Assembly (NCBI RefSeq): GCF_003688915.1
Contig: NZ_REFU01000001.1
Location: forward strand, 496,001 to 560,000
From: Rhodococcus sp. SBT000017
GTDB taxonomy: Bacteria > Actinomycetota > Actinomycetes > Mycobacteriales > Mycobacteriaceae
Length of the DNA: 64,000 nucleotides
Reading direction: 5' to 3'
Shown piece by piece: positions 30,477-39,813 of this stretch (positions are counted from its first letter, which is position 1; the number at the start of each line of letters is the position of its first letter). Made by a program: the position numbers and the translations under genes. The notes beneath the pieces were generated by a model. It saw only the letters and a program-made list of their open reading frames with translations. It was not told where the DNA came from and did no database searches.

Positions 30477-31333
30477 GCCGCCACCGCCGCTCCGAGGTGG
30501 GCGAGCACGACGTCGTCCAGGGTGGCGTCTTCGACAGTCCAGCCTGGTCGCGTCGCCTCCGGTCGGGTGCCGTGCACAACGAATACTGCGGCGCTGGAGC
30601 CGGATACGTCCGAAACGATGGTTCCTTCGTCGACGGTGGGTTCGGCTTCGGTGTCACCGATGAGGAGGTAGTGCTCGGCCGTGATGGTGTCGAGTTCGCC
30701 GTCGAGTCGAATTCTGCCGTCGCGCAACAGGAGTAGCCGATCGGCCACGTCGACCAGTTCGGACAGCACGTGCGAGGAGAGCACGATGGTGGTGCCGTTT
30801 TCTGCTGCGTCGCGCATCAGTGTTCGGGCCACGGCGCGTCGGGCAACGGGATCGAGGTCTGCGAGAGGCTCGTCGAGCAGAAGTACTTCCGGTCGTCGTC
30901 CCAACGCGAGTGCGAGGGCGACGCGGGTGCGGTGGCCGGGAGACAGTGATTTCACTCGCGCCGAGACGGAGATTCCGGCCGCATCGACCAACTCGGCGGC
31001 GTAGGCATCGTCCCAGTGCACGTTTGTGTTTCGGCCGAATCGAAGCATGTCGTCGACGGTGAAGTTGGGATACAGGGGCTTGTGCTGGGCGAGATAGGAC
31101 AGGCCGGAAGCGATCCCGCCTTGGCCCACCACTTCACCGAGAACTCGGACGGTTCCGGCGTCCGGTGCGAGCAGTCCGACGGCCAACGACATCAGAGTCG
31201 ATTTGCCTGCACCGTTGGACCCGACCAATGCTGTGACGCTTCCTCTTTCGACGGCGAACGAGCATCGGTCGAGTACGGTCTTGCGTCGGAACGACTTGAC
31301 CACCTCGTCCATGGTGAGAACCGCGTCGGTCAT
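30473..31333 (-). CDS. ABC transporter ATP-binding protein
   Basis: A 286-residue ATPase. Walker A is GSNGAGKST, the Q-loop is LAQHKPL, Walker B is VLLLDEPLADLDP, and the switch His is in IVLSSHVLSEL. The signature motif reads LSPGHRTRV rather than LSGGQ, a variation seen in some ABC-2 exporter ATPases. Starts at ATG 31333 and overlaps both neighbours by ATGA. It energises the permease encoded next. Confidence 0.92.
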   Translation of the reverse strand: MTDAVLTMDEVVKSFRRKTVLDRCSFAVERGSVTALVGSNGAGKSTLMSLAVGLLAPDAGTVRVLGEVVGQGGIASGLSYLAQHKPLYPNFTVDDMLRFGRNTNVHWDDAYAAELVDAAGISVSARVKSLSPGHRTRVALALALGRRPEVLLLDEPLADLDPVARRAVARTLMRDAAENGTTIVLSSHVLSELVDVADRLLLLRDGRIRLDGELDTITAEHYLLIGDTEAEPTVDEGTIVSDVSGSSAAVFVVHGTRPEATRPGWTVEDATLDDVVLAHLGAAVAA

Positions 31334-31731
31334 GATTCTTCTCTTTCGGGTCGGTCGAATTGTGTGTCGAGGGCAGCGGCGACGATCGCTTCCAGGTCCG
31401 GTCTGTCCAGTCCCGCTGCGAGACAGTGGCGAATCCAACGGCCGAGTTCGGCCTCGAGTGCCGATCGTTCGGCCATGCCGGGTTTCGCCAGCGAGGCGAC
31501 CACGAAGGTTCCAGATCCGGTCCGTGGTTCGACGAGGCCTTCTCGTTCGAGTTCGCGGTAGGCCTTGAGCACGGTGTTCGGGTTGATGGCGAGTGCCGTG
31601 ACCACGTCCTTCGCCGTCGGGAGTTTGTCGCCGACAGCGAGTGATCCGAGGCGCAGGGCCTGTTTGGTCTGCAGTATCAGTTGGACATAGGTGGGGATGC
31701 CGGACTGACGATCGATGCGATACGCGATCAT
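31330..31731 (-). CDS. GntR-family regulator, YtrA subfamily
   Basis: A 133-residue repressor: a winged HTH (IPTYVQLILQTKQALRLGSL through NPNTVLKAYRELEREGLVEPRTGSGTFV) with only a short C-terminal helical tail, the hallmark of YtrA-type GntR proteins. ATG 31731 is preceded by AAAGGG. It heads the GntR-ATPase-permease operon, and its probable operator lies immediately upstream. Confidence 0.9.
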   Translation of the reverse strand: MIAYRIDRQSGIPTYVQLILQTKQALRLGSLAVGDKLPTAKDVVTALAINPNTVLKAYRELEREGLVEPRTGSGTFVVASLAKPGMAERSALEAELGRWIRHCLAAGLDRPDLEAIVAAALDTQFDRPEREES

Positions 31732-31742
31732 CAAGACCCTTT

Positions 31743-31758
31743 CACTAGTTGATTAGTG
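31743..31758. promoter_or_regulatory. Operator of the GntR-ABC operon
   Basis: CACTAGTTGATTAGTG contains inverted half-sites CACTA and TAGTG separated by 6 bases. It lies 12 bases upstream of the GntR start and probably overlaps the -10 region, fitting autorepression by a YtrA-type dimer. Confidence 0.7.
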
Positions 31759-31801
31759 GAAGACGGTAATGCGAACGCGTCGGTTTGTCCAGGTTTCGCG
31801 G

Positions 31802-32182
31802 TCAGTCGGTGGTCAATGCCTCGATCAAAGCGCTCATTGCCGATGCGGCACTGTCGGTTTCGCTGGGTCCCAGAGCGGCGAGGCTGGCGATGAGAGCTGC
31901 TATCTCGGGGGCTGTCAACCGCACCGGCCGGGGTGCGGCGACACCCGCCAGTCGAGATCCGCCGTGCACACCCGGCACCGCATCGAGAGGAACCCCGGAC
32001 TCACGCAACCGGGCAAGGTCGCGTTCCACGGTGCGCACGGAAACCCGGAGCCTCTGCGCGAGTTCGGGTGAGGTCAACGGCGCAGCCGCCGACCCCAGCC
32101 ATTCGACGATCCGCTGCTGACGCGCGACACGGCGCAGGGTGAGCGCGCTGTCGAGCGACTGGGGTGAATTTTCCTTCGGCAC
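31802..32182 (-). CDS. YafY-type HTH protein lacking a WYL domain
   Basis: A 126-residue protein from GTG 32182. An HTH_11 domain (RQQRIVEWLGSAAAPLTSPE, LRVSVRTVERDLARLRESGV) is followed by the linker normally leading to the WYL ligand domain (GVHGGSRLAG, LTAPEIAALIASLAAL), but the chain ends there. YafY proteins are ~300 residues, so this is either a stand-alone DNA-binding protein or a truncated remnant. It is divergent from 32245-32634 with 62 bases between, a likely target. Confidence 0.78.
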   Translation of the reverse strand: MPKENSPQSLDSALTLRRVARQQRIVEWLGSAAAPLTSPELAQRLRVSVRTVERDLARLRESGVPLDAVPGVHGGSRLAGVAAPRPVRLTAPEIAALIASLAALGPSETDSAASAMSALIEALTTD

Positions 32183-32244
32183 CGTCCGAATTCTTCTCGA
32201 TTCCCGACGCCGGCCTGACGGGAATGGGTCCTACCGTTGTCGAT

Positions 32245-32634
32245 ATGACACCTGACACCGAATCGATCGACAGCTTCTTCGCTCGCTACACGGGGTACTT
32301 GACCTCGGGTGATCTGGACGGCCTTGCCGAGATCTACAACTATCCGGCTCTGGCGGTCACGGCGCGCGGTTGTGCGGCGATCGCCGAGCCGCAGCAGACC
32401 CGAGAGTTCTTTCGGCAGGGGCAGACCTACTATCGGTCGCGCGGAATACAGGGGGTGCGGGCCCGCGACATCGTCACCGAGGCAGAGGTGCCGGGTATCT
32501 GGGTGGGGCATCTTCTGCTGGAGAACCTCGACTCCGACGGTTCGCCGGTGGGAGCCGAGCGCAACGCCTATCAGGTGGTGACGCTGGGCGACGGTACGCG
32601 CCGGATCGCGGTGACGACGCCGCTCGATGCCTAG
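32245..32634 (+). CDS. NTF2-like (SnoaL/DUF4440-type) protein
   Basis: A ~129-residue protein starting TPDTESIDSFFARYTGYLTS, consistent with the cone-shaped NTF2-like fold: an initial helix, LDGLAEIYNYPALAVTARG, and paired strands near the end (NAYQVVTLGDGTRRIAVTTP). Starts upstream (ATG 32224 or GTG/ATG near 32164) would overlap the divergent HTH gene. Function unknown; such folds bind small ligands or serve as enzymes. Divergent pairing with the HTH protein suggests local control. Confidence 0.7.
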   Translation: MTPDTESIDSFFARYTGYLTSGDLDGLAEIYNYPALAVTARGCAAIAEPQQTREFFRQGQTYYRSRGIQGVRARDIVTEAEVPGIWVGHLLLENLDSDGSPVGAERNAYQVVTLGDGTRRIAVTTPLDA

Positions 32635-32701
32635 AGCTGGGCGGAGCCGCACTCGGTACTGTGGTTGGGAACGGTTTTTCTTTCTCAGGTAGGGATAACA
32701 G

Positions 32702-35005
32702 ATGGCTTTGGGCTCCGACCGATTCTGGCGTGTACTCGGCCGCTCCGCGCAGAAGGCGCAGAGCACCTCGCGTCGACGCGTCGACCGAGCCCAGGAGCAT
32801 GCGGAGTGGGCAGCTGCCCTGAGCGAGACCGAGTTGGCGACCGAGGCGACCGCACTGCGGGTCGACAACGCCGACCGTCTCGATGTTCCGCGGTATCTGG
32901 CTTTGACGCGCGAGGCGAGTGAGCGTGCCCTGAAGCTACGGCCCTTCGATGTGCAGCTGCACGGTGCCGTGCGATTGCTCGCCGGTGACGTGGTGGAAAT
33001 GGCAACCGGCGAGGGCAAGACGTTGGCCGGCGCGATCGCTGCCGTCGGATACGTGTTGTCCGGGCGTTCGGTGCACGTCATCTCGGTCAACGACTTTCTC
33101 GCGCAACGTGACGCTCAATGGATGCGTCCGCTGTTCGAGTCCCTCGGCATCACTGTCGGTTCCATCGGAGAGTCGTCGACGCCGCAGGAGCGTCGCACCG
33201 CCTATGCCTGCGACATCACCTATGCCTCGGTCAACGAGATCGGTTTCGATGTTCTGCGTGATCATCTGGTGAACGACCGAGACGATCTGGTCGCACCCGT
33301 GCCGGACGTTGCCCTGATCGACGAGGCCGACTCCGTGCTGGTCGACGAGGCGCTCGTTCCGCTGGTGTTGGCCGGTTCGGTCTCCGGCGACGTCTCGACA
33401 TCGACGGTCATGGACGCAGTCCGGTTGTTGGACAAGGGTGTTCATTTCGACACCGATGCCGAAGGACGCAACGTGTTCCTCACCGACGAGGGCGCGCTGC
33501 GGATGGAGAAGGAACTGGGCGGAATCGACCTGTACTCCGAGCATCACGTCGGGACGACGTTGGTGGCAGTCAACGTGGCACTGCACGCCCAGGTGCTGGT
33601 CCAGCGCGACGTCGATTACATCGTCCGTGACGGCCGAGTGCAGCTGATCAACGCCTCGCGTGGCCGGGTGGCCGAACTGCAGCGCTGGCCGGACGGGTTG
33701 CAGGCCGCGGTCGAGATCAAGGAAGGGCTCGCCGCCACCGAGACCGGTGAGATTCTCGACACGATCACCGTGCAGGCGTTGATCAATCGATACGCAACGG
33801 TGTGCGGTATGACCGGCACCGCCATGGCGGCGGGGGAGCAGCTCCGCACGTTCTACGGCCTCGGTGTCTCGGTCATTTCGCCCAATGTGCCGACGGTGCG
33901 CGTCGACGAAGACGACCGTGTGTACGACACGATCGAGCACAAGAACGCCGCAATTGCGCTGCAGGTGAAGGACATTCACGAGACCGGTCAGCCGATTCTC
34001 ATCGGCACCCACGATGTCGCCGAGTCCGAGGCGCTTGCCGAGACGCTCACTGCGGCGGGCGTGGAGGTGGTGGTGCTCAATGCCAAGAACGACGCCGAGG
34101 AGGCGGCGGTGATCGCGGCGGCGGGCGTACACGGCGCGGTGACGGTATCGACGCAGATCGCCGGACGCGGAACCGACATCAAGCTCGGTGGTCCCGACGG
34201 CACCGATCGCGAACGGATTGCCGAGCTCGGCGGACTGTTCGTTCTCGGCACCGGTCGCCACACCACCGAGCGGCTCGACAATCAGCTGCGAGGGCGTGCA
34301 GGTAGGCAGGGAGATCCAGGCCGTTCGCTGTTCTTCGGCAGCTGGGAGGACGACGTCGTCAAGAACAACATCGGCGACAAGGATGCACCGAAGGGCATCG
34401 ACGAGAGCGGAATGTTCACCTCGTCTGCTGCGGCCGACCGCGTCGATCATGCGCAACGCATCGCCGAGGGACAGATGCTCGAAATACATTCGCGCACGTG
34501 GCGTTACAACCAGTTGACGGCTCAGCACCGTGAGATCCTCGATCGCCGCCGGGCCACGTTGCTCGACTCCGACGAGGCGTTGACGCTGCTCGAGCAGCAC
34601 GCACCGTCGCGCTCGAAGGAGTTGCGCGAGACCGTGTCCGAGGAGACTCTGGTCGAGGTCGCCCGCCAGATCGTCCTGTACCACCTCGATCGGTCGTGGT
34701 CGGACTACCTGGCGCACCTCGCCGACGTGCGCGAGAGCATTCACCTGCGTGCCTTGGGGCGGGAGAACCCGTTGGACGAGTATCACCGGATCGCTGTCGA
34801 GGCGTTCAAGACGGTGTCCTCCAAGGCGATGGATCTCTCGCACGTTACGTTCGAGTCGGCCGAGATCACCTCGGACGGAATCGATCTGGACGAAGCCGGC
34901 TTGCATCGACCGACATCGACCTGGACATACATGGTGCACGACAACCCGTTCGCGTCCCGCGGAAATGCCGGTGCGGCCGGTTTGGGGCCGATTTTCGGTG
35001 GCTGA
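32702..35005 (+). CDS. secA2: Accessory Sec system translocase ATPase SecA2
   Basis: A 767-residue SecA-type motor, shorter than SecA1 (~950), with the actinobacterial SecA2 features. Walker A is ATGEGKT (101-107), the DEAD box is DEAD (207-210), then [32 protein letters not shown] and [20 protein letters not shown]. The C-terminal zinc tail of SecA1 is absent. AGGTAGGGA precedes ATG 32702. In mycobacteria SecA2 exports a small protein set needed for intracellular survival. The end overlaps a META-domain lipoprotein gene by 8 bases. Confidence 0.94.
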   Translation: MALGSDRFWRVLGRSAQKAQSTSRRRVDRAQEHAEWAAALSETELATEATALRVDNADRLDVPRYLALTREASERALKLRPFDVQLHGAVRLLAGDVVEMATGEGKTLAGAIAAVGYVLSGRSVHVISVNDFLAQRDAQWMRPLFESLGITVGSIGESSTPQERRTAYACDITYASVNEIGFDVLRDHLVNDRDDLVAPVPDVALIDEADSVLVDEALVPLVLAGSVSGDVSTSTVMDAVRLLDKGVHFDTDAEGRNVFLTDEGALRMEKELGGIDLYSEHHVGTTLVAVNVALHAQVLVQRDVDYIVRDGRVQLINASRGRVAELQRWPDGLQAAVEIKEGLAATETGEILDTITVQALINRYATVCGMTGTAMAAGEQLRTFYGLGVSVISPNVPTVRVDEDDRVYDTIEHKNAAIALQVKDIHETGQPILIGTHDVAESEALAETLTAAGVEVVVLNAKNDAEEAAVIAAAGVHGAVTVSTQIAGRGTDIKLGGPDGTDRERIAELGGLFVLGTGRHTTERLDNQLRGRAGRQGDPGRSLFFGSWEDDVVKNNIGDKDAPKGIDESGMFTSSAAADRVDHAQRIAEGQMLEIHSRTWRYNQLTAQHREILDRRRATLLDSDEALTLLEQHAPSRSKELRETVSEETLVEVARQIVLYHLDRSWSDYLAHLADVRESIHLRALGRENPLDEYHRIAVEAFKTVSSKAMDLSHVTFESAEITSDGIDLDEAGLHRPTSTWTYMVHDNPFASRGNAGAAGLGPIFGG

Positions 35006-35405
35006 CGCACGCCGCGCGCTGGCCGCACTCGCGTTCGGTGCGAGTGTGGTGGCGTCCGGGTGTGCCGACTCGTACGGCGAATTCCCGGCAGGCAAGACGT
35101 ACTCGTCGGTCGACGCACCCGACTCCTACACGCCGGTCGCCGGAACGACGGTCGGGCTCGAATTCGTCGACGACCGAATCTCGGCCGAAGCAGGGTGCAA
35201 CAGGTTGTTCGGCACCGTGGACACCTCGCAGGGCAGGATCACCATCGACTCTCTCGGGTCGACGCGGATGGCCTGCCCGGAGGCGCTGATGGAGCAGGAT
35301 CGGTGGCTGTCGGCGTTCCTGACTTCCACACCACAGTGGTCTCGGGAAAACGGCACCATGACCCTGGACAACGGGAGCGAGCGCATCGTCTTCGCGGAAT
35401 TCTGA
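34998..35405 (+). CDS. META-domain lipoprotein
   Basis: A 135-residue lipoprotein from GTG 34998, which overlaps the secA2 stop by 8 bases. The signal peptide [18 protein letters not shown] has lipobox ASGC. The mature protein is a META/HslJ-type domain with the family phrase [20 protein letters not shown] and a second Cys in [20 protein letters not shown] domains occur in heat-shock and envelope proteins. The overlap shows cotranslation with secA2, so it may be a SecA2-dependent cargo or a partner. Confidence 0.82.
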   Translation: MADARRALAALAFGASVVASGCADSYGEFPAGKTYSSVDAPDSYTPVAGTTVGLEFVDDRISAEAGCNRLFGTVDTSQGRITIDSLGSTRMACPEALMEQDRWLSAFLTSTPQWSRENGTMTLDNGSERIVFAEF

Positions 35406-35409
35406 CCGA

Positions 35410-35997
35410 TCAGCGGCGGATGCGGTCGGCCGCAGTGTGGCGTACTCCGTCGAGGAAGAGCTTCAGTCCGAAATCGAATCTGCTCGTCGGGTCTGGACTT
35501 TCGAAGAGCGGCGACGCGTCGGGCGTGAGGGCTCCGGCGGAGTCCATCTGGAGTCGCGCCTGCTCGTCCACGGTCTGACCGAGGATGTAGTAGAGCAACG
35601 TGTCGGCGGTGAGTTCCGCGTCGCGGCGCGGCAGTCCCGCTCGGATGCACACGGCGGCGATACGTTCGCGAATGTGGTTGGTGGTCAGCCTCGATGCGTA
35701 GGTCGCGGCCACCAATTCGGCACCGTCGCGTCGGGAGAGAAGGGCGTCGCGCAATCGGTGCGCGATCTGCGCGATCTGTGCGTCCCACGAATCCTCGGTG
35801 GACGGTGCATCGGCACCCGAGAGTATGTGGTCGGCGATGGCACCGAGCAGCGTCTGCTTGTTGGGGAAGTGCCAGTACAGCGCGCCCGGCTGGACGTGCA
35901 GGGACGTCGCCAGACGCCGCATCGTCAGGTCTGCCAGGCCGTACTCGTCGAGAATGGCGATTGCGCCGTCCAGGACGTCCTGCCTGTTCAGTTGCAC
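35410..35997 (-). CDS. bioQ: TetR-family regulator, probable BioQ
   Basis: A 195-residue TetR protein from GTG 35997. HTH: NRQDVLDGAIAILDEYGLAD, MRRLATSLHVQPGALYWHF (PGALYWHF is typical), C-terminal helical domain to RFDFGLKLFLDG. It is divergent from bioB with 126 bp between and two TGAAC-N3-GTTCA boxes in that gap, the operator type reported for the BioQ repressors of corynebacteria and mycobacteria. It therefore probably represses bioB and itself when biotin is sufficient. Assignment rests on position plus operator, not on a search. Confidence 0.78.
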   Translation of the reverse strand: MQLNRQDVLDGAIAILDEYGLADLTMRRLATSLHVQPGALYWHFPNKQTLLGAIADHILSGADAPSTEDSWDAQIAQIAHRLRDALLSRRDGAELVAATYASRLTTNHIRERIAAVCIRAGLPRRDAELTADTLLYYILGQTVDEQARLQMDSAGALTPDASPLFESPDPTSRFDFGLKLFLDGVRHTAADRIRR

Positions 35998-36031
35998 TTA
36001 CTTCCCCCAAGTGGTTCGACGCCTCGTCGCT

Positions 36032-36061
36032 TTGACAGTAGCCGAGCGCGGCGCCTAACGT
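36032..36061 (+). promoter_or_regulatory. Promoter of bioB
   Basis: TTGACA at 36032-36037, an 18-base spacer, then TAACGT at 36056-36061: a near-consensus sigma-A promoter reading towards bioB. The -10 ends where the first operator box begins, so a bound repressor would block it. Confidence 0.75.
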
Positions 36062-36089
36062 GAACGCCGTTCAACTTGAACGGTGTTCA
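36061..36089. promoter_or_regulatory. Two tandem BioQ-type operators
   Basis: TGAACGCCGTTCA (36061-36073) and TGAACGGTGTTCA (36077-36089): two perfect TGAAC-N3-GTTCA palindromes, 16 bp apart start to start. They sit just downstream of the -10 and 34 bases before the bioB ATG. Confidence 0.85.
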
Positions 36090-36123
36090 ATGGCGATGCC
36101 GTTCGACTACGAGGGGACCCGGA

Positions 36124-37116
36124 ATGGACATTTTGCATACGGCGCGTACACAGGTGCTCGGCGACGGCATCGCGCTCGATCGATCTCAGGTTCTCGAGGT
36201 TCTCGAGCTCGGTGACGACCGTCTCGAGGAGACGATGCTCTTGGCCCACGAGGTGCGGATGAAGTGGTGCGGGCCCGAGGTCGAGGTGGAAGGAATCGTC
36301 AGTCTCAAGACCGGCGGGTGTCCCGAGGACTGTCACTTCTGTTCGCAGTCCGGGCTTTTCGCTTCCCCGGTTCGCGCTGCGTGGCTCGACATCCCGTCGC
36401 TGGTGGAAGCTGCGAAGCAGACCGCGAAGACCGGAGCGACGGAATTCTGCATCGTCGCTGCGGTGCGCGGACCCGACGCTCGGCTGCTCGCGCAGGTCGC
36501 CGCAGGTATCGAAGCCATTCGGAACGAGGTCGAGATCGATATCGCCTGTTCGTTGGGCATGCTCGATCAGGATCAGGTCGATCAGCTCGCGGCGATCGGT
36601 GTGCATCGCTACAACCACAATCTCGAGACCTCTCGCTCGTACTTTCCGAACGTAGTGACCACCCATACCTGGGAGGAGCGGTGGAACACCCTGCGGATGG
36701 TGCGCGAGGCAGGCATGGAGGTGTGCTGCGGCGGAATTCTCGGCATGGGGGAGACACTCGAGCAGCGGGCCGAGTTCGCGGCCGACCTCACCGCACTCGA
36801 ACCCGACGAGGTGCCCCTGAACTTCCTCAACCCCCGGCCGGGAACCCCGTTCGGGGACCTCGACGTGCTGCCGGCGTCGGATGCTCTGCGCGCCGTCGCT
36901 GCGTTTCGTCTCGCTCTGCCGCGCACCATTCTGAGATTCGCCGGAGGCCGCGAGATCACCCTCGGTGATCTGGGTGCGAAGCAGGGAATTCTGGGCGGCA
37001 TCAATGCGGTCATCGTCGGCAACTACCTGACGACGCTCGGTCGTCCGGCAGAACAGGATCTCGATCTTCTCGGCGAGCTGCAGATGCCGATCAAAGCGCT
37101 CAACTCGACTATCTGA
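36124..37116 (+). CDS. bioB: Biotin synthase
   Basis: A 330-residue radical SAM enzyme converting dethiobiotin to biotin. The cluster motif [13 protein letters not shown] supplies Cys66, Cys70 and Cys73 for the [4Fe-4S] cluster; [20 protein letters not shown] and GLGMGET-like [16 protein letters not shown] are family signatures, along with [16 protein letters not shown] 36124 follows GAGGGGA. It is followed by the BsaP-like gene and a DUF2567 membrane gene, as in M. tuberculosis Rv1589-Rv1591. bioA, bioF and bioD are not in the window. Confidence 0.97.
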   Translation: MDILHTARTQVLGDGIALDRSQVLEVLELGDDRLEETMLLAHEVRMKWCGPEVEVEGIVSLKTGGCPEDCHFCSQSGLFASPVRAAWLDIPSLVEAAKQTAKTGATEFCIVAAVRGPDARLLAQVAAGIEAIRNEVEIDIACSLGMLDQDQVDQLAAIGVHRYNHNLETSRSYFPNVVTTHTWEERWNTLRMVREAGMEVCCGGILGMGETLEQRAEFAADLTALEPDEVPLNFLNPRPGTPFGDLDVLPASDALRAVAAFRLALPRTILRFAGGREITLGDLGAKQGILGGINAVIVGNYLTTLGRPAEQDLDLLGELQMPIKALNSTI

Positions 37117-37138
37117 TGGGCGTATTAGGGTGGGTCGA

Positions 37139-37363
37139 ATGACGAGCGAGACCCACTACGACCCGCACACCGGTCGGCCTGTCGAAGCCGGAGCCGAGGT
37201 GGGCGCGGATTCGTTGTCGGTCGCCGTCCGGCTCGGGTTGGAGCCGCCGCGGTTCTGCGCCGAATGCGGCCGCCGCATGGTGGTGCAGATCATCCCCGAC
37301 GGGTGGACGTCGCTGTGCTCGCGTCACGGCCTCGTCGACTCGACCGCGACGGGTAGGCGTTAG
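37139..37363 (+). CDS. bsaP: BsaP-like biotin synthase auxiliary protein
   Basis: A 74-residue protein directly downstream of bioB. Cys40 and Cys43 ([11 protein letters not shown]), plus Cys60 and His63 (SLCSRHG), could hold an iron-sulfur cluster. [11 protein letters not shown] and [13 protein letters not shown] are recognisable from the small ORF after bioB in mycobacteria (Rv1590), described as the biotin synthase auxiliary protein that supports BioB sulfur chemistry. ATG 37139 is preferred over GTG 37130. Identification is by context and Cys pattern. Confidence 0.83.
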   Translation: MTSETHYDPHTGRPVEAGAEVGADSLSVAVRLGLEPPRFCAECGRRMVVQIIPDGWTSLCSRHGLVDSTATGRR

Positions 37364-37369
37364 GTGGTC

Positions 37370-37966
37370 ATGTCGGACGTTGTCGAAGTCCCACCGCGGA
37401 GCAGCACCGGTCGTGTGCTGTCGGTGGTTGTCGGAATCTCGGTGGCAGTGTCGGCCCTGGGCGGGATGCTGTGGGGGTTCCTGGCACCGGCGCAGCAGCT
37501 GCTCGTGGTGGCGCAGGACCGCGGGGCGGCCCTGACCGGGGAAAGTCTGCACCGCTTCGACGGCCTCGCGCTGTTCTCGTTCGTGTCCTTGGCCCTCGGT
37601 CTCGTCCTCCCGATCGGGTTCTGGCTCTGGAGGTCGGAACGAGGTCCGCGGCTGTTCGGTGCCGTCTTCGTCGGCGCTCTCGCAGGCTCGGTCGCTGCGA
37701 TCCTGGTGGGCAACGGAATTGCTGCTCTTCGGTTTCCGAAGGCCATCGACCCTGCAGTCGGGTCGATCGTCACTGTTGCGCCGAGTATCGAGACTCCGCT
37801 GGTGCTGATCGTTCAGGCGCTGACAGCATCGCTGGTGATGCTGCTGCTGGCGGCGATGAATCCCCACGACAATCTGCAACACACCGATCCCGAACCGGAC
37901 GACCTCGATGTCGAGTTCTTCCCACCGCCGCCGCCACCGTCGTTCGACTCGAATCGGGCCGATTGA
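37370..37966 (+). CDS. DUF2567 membrane protein of the biotin cluster
   Basis: A ~198-residue protein with four membrane segments (VLSVVVGISVAVSALGGML, ALFSFVSLALGLVLPIGFWL, VFVGALAGSVAAILVGNG, LVLIVQALTASLVMLLLAAM) and a C-terminal acidic and poly-Pro tail. It matches the position and architecture of Rv1591 (DUF2567) next to bioB-bsaP. GTG 37364 adds two residues and immediately follows the bsaP stop. Function is unknown; the constant neighbourhood suggests a role tied to biotin or sulfur supply, which is inference only. Confidence 0.82.
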   Translation: MSDVVEVPPRSSTGRVLSVVVGISVAVSALGGMLWGFLAPAQQLLVVAQDRGAALTGESLHRFDGLALFSFVSLALGLVLPIGFWLWRSERGPRLFGAVFVGALAGSVAAILVGNGIAALRFPKAIDPAVGSIVTVAPSIETPLVLIVQALTASLVMLLLAAMNPHDNLQHTDPEPDDLDVEFFPPPPPPSFDSNRAD

Positions 37967-37976
37967 CCGCAGCCGT

Positions 37977-38687
37977 TCACGTCTGCGGCGGGCGCAGTGC
38001 GGCGAACTCGTCGGTGACTCGAATGCTGTTGTCGGCAAAGCGGAACAGTGCAGGCGGTCGGCCACCTGCCTTGCCCGACGGCGCGCGTCGTCCGGTGGGT
38101 TCGATGACGCCACGCCGGCTCAGTACGCGCTGCAGGTTGGTGGCATCGACCTGATATCCGAGTGCGGCACCGTAGATTTCGCGCAGCGACGAGATCGCGA
38201 AATCGACCGGTGCGAGTGCGAATCCGATGTTGGTGTACGAGAGTTTCGCGACCAGTCGATGTCTCGCGTGCGCGACGACGGTTCCGTGATCGAACGACAT
38301 GTCGGGCAGTGCCGAGACCGGGTGCCACATCGTGTCCGCAGGCAGTGTCGGTTCTGTCGAGATCGGCACCAGGCCGAGGAAGGTCGACGCGATCCGTCGG
38401 TCGCCGGGTACGCGTTCGGGTTCGCTGAAGACGGACAACTGCTCGAGGTGCGCCACCGAGCGCACGTCGACCTTCTCGGCGAGCTGACGGCGCGCGGACG
38501 TGGCGAGATTCTCGTCGCCACGCAGGGTGCCACCGGGCAGCGACCAGGTGCCGGCCTCCGGATCGAGAGCGCGCTGCCACAGCAGCACCGCCAGTTCCGG
38601 GGCGTCGGGGTCGGAAAAGGCTCGAACTTGGAACACCGCAATGAGTACTTCGTGGACGGTGCTACGATGAATCATGTTTTCGATCAT
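37977..38687 (-). CDS. nrtR: NrtR-like Nudix-related regulator of NAD synthesis
   Basis: A 236-residue protein: an N-terminal Nudix-like domain (~10-140) and a C-terminal winged HTH (~150-230, ALGYQVDATNLQRVLSRRGVIEPTG). This fusion is the NrtR family, which represses NAD genes and responds to ADP-ribose. The Nudix box GTLRGDENLATSARRQLAEK departs from the consensus at catalytic positions (Gln for Glu after Arg, Lys for the second Glu), suggesting sensing without hydrolysis. It is divergent from nadABC across a perfect palindrome. ATG 38687 lies inside that palindrome; ATG 38675 would place the operator upstream of the gene. Confidence 0.88.
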   Translation of the reverse strand: MIENMIHRSTVHEVLIAVFQVRAFSDPDAPELAVLLWQRALDPEAGTWSLPGGTLRGDENLATSARRQLAEKVDVRSVAHLEQLSVFSEPERVPGDRRIASTFLGLVPISTEPTLPADTMWHPVSALPDMSFDHGTVVAHARHRLVAKLSYTNIGFALAPVDFAISSLREIYGAALGYQVDATNLQRVLSRRGVIEPTGRRAPSGKAGGRPPALFRFADNSIRVTDEFAALRPPQT

Positions 38688-38698
38688 AGGTCGAAAAC
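38676..38698. promoter_or_regulatory. NrtR operator before nadABC
   Basis: Half-sites GTTTTCGA (38676-38683) and TCGAAAAC (38691-38698) form a perfect 8-bp inverted repeat around a 7-base spacer. It lies between the divergent NrtR-like gene and nadA, 56 bases before the nadA ATG. Confidence 0.83.
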
Positions 38699-38754
38699 TC
38701 CCTCGGAGGAAATTCGGTCACCGACGACCGGATGATCGGTGAAGGAGAACCGTC

Positions 38755-39809
<1,055 letters not shown>

Positions 39810-39813
<4 letters not shown>

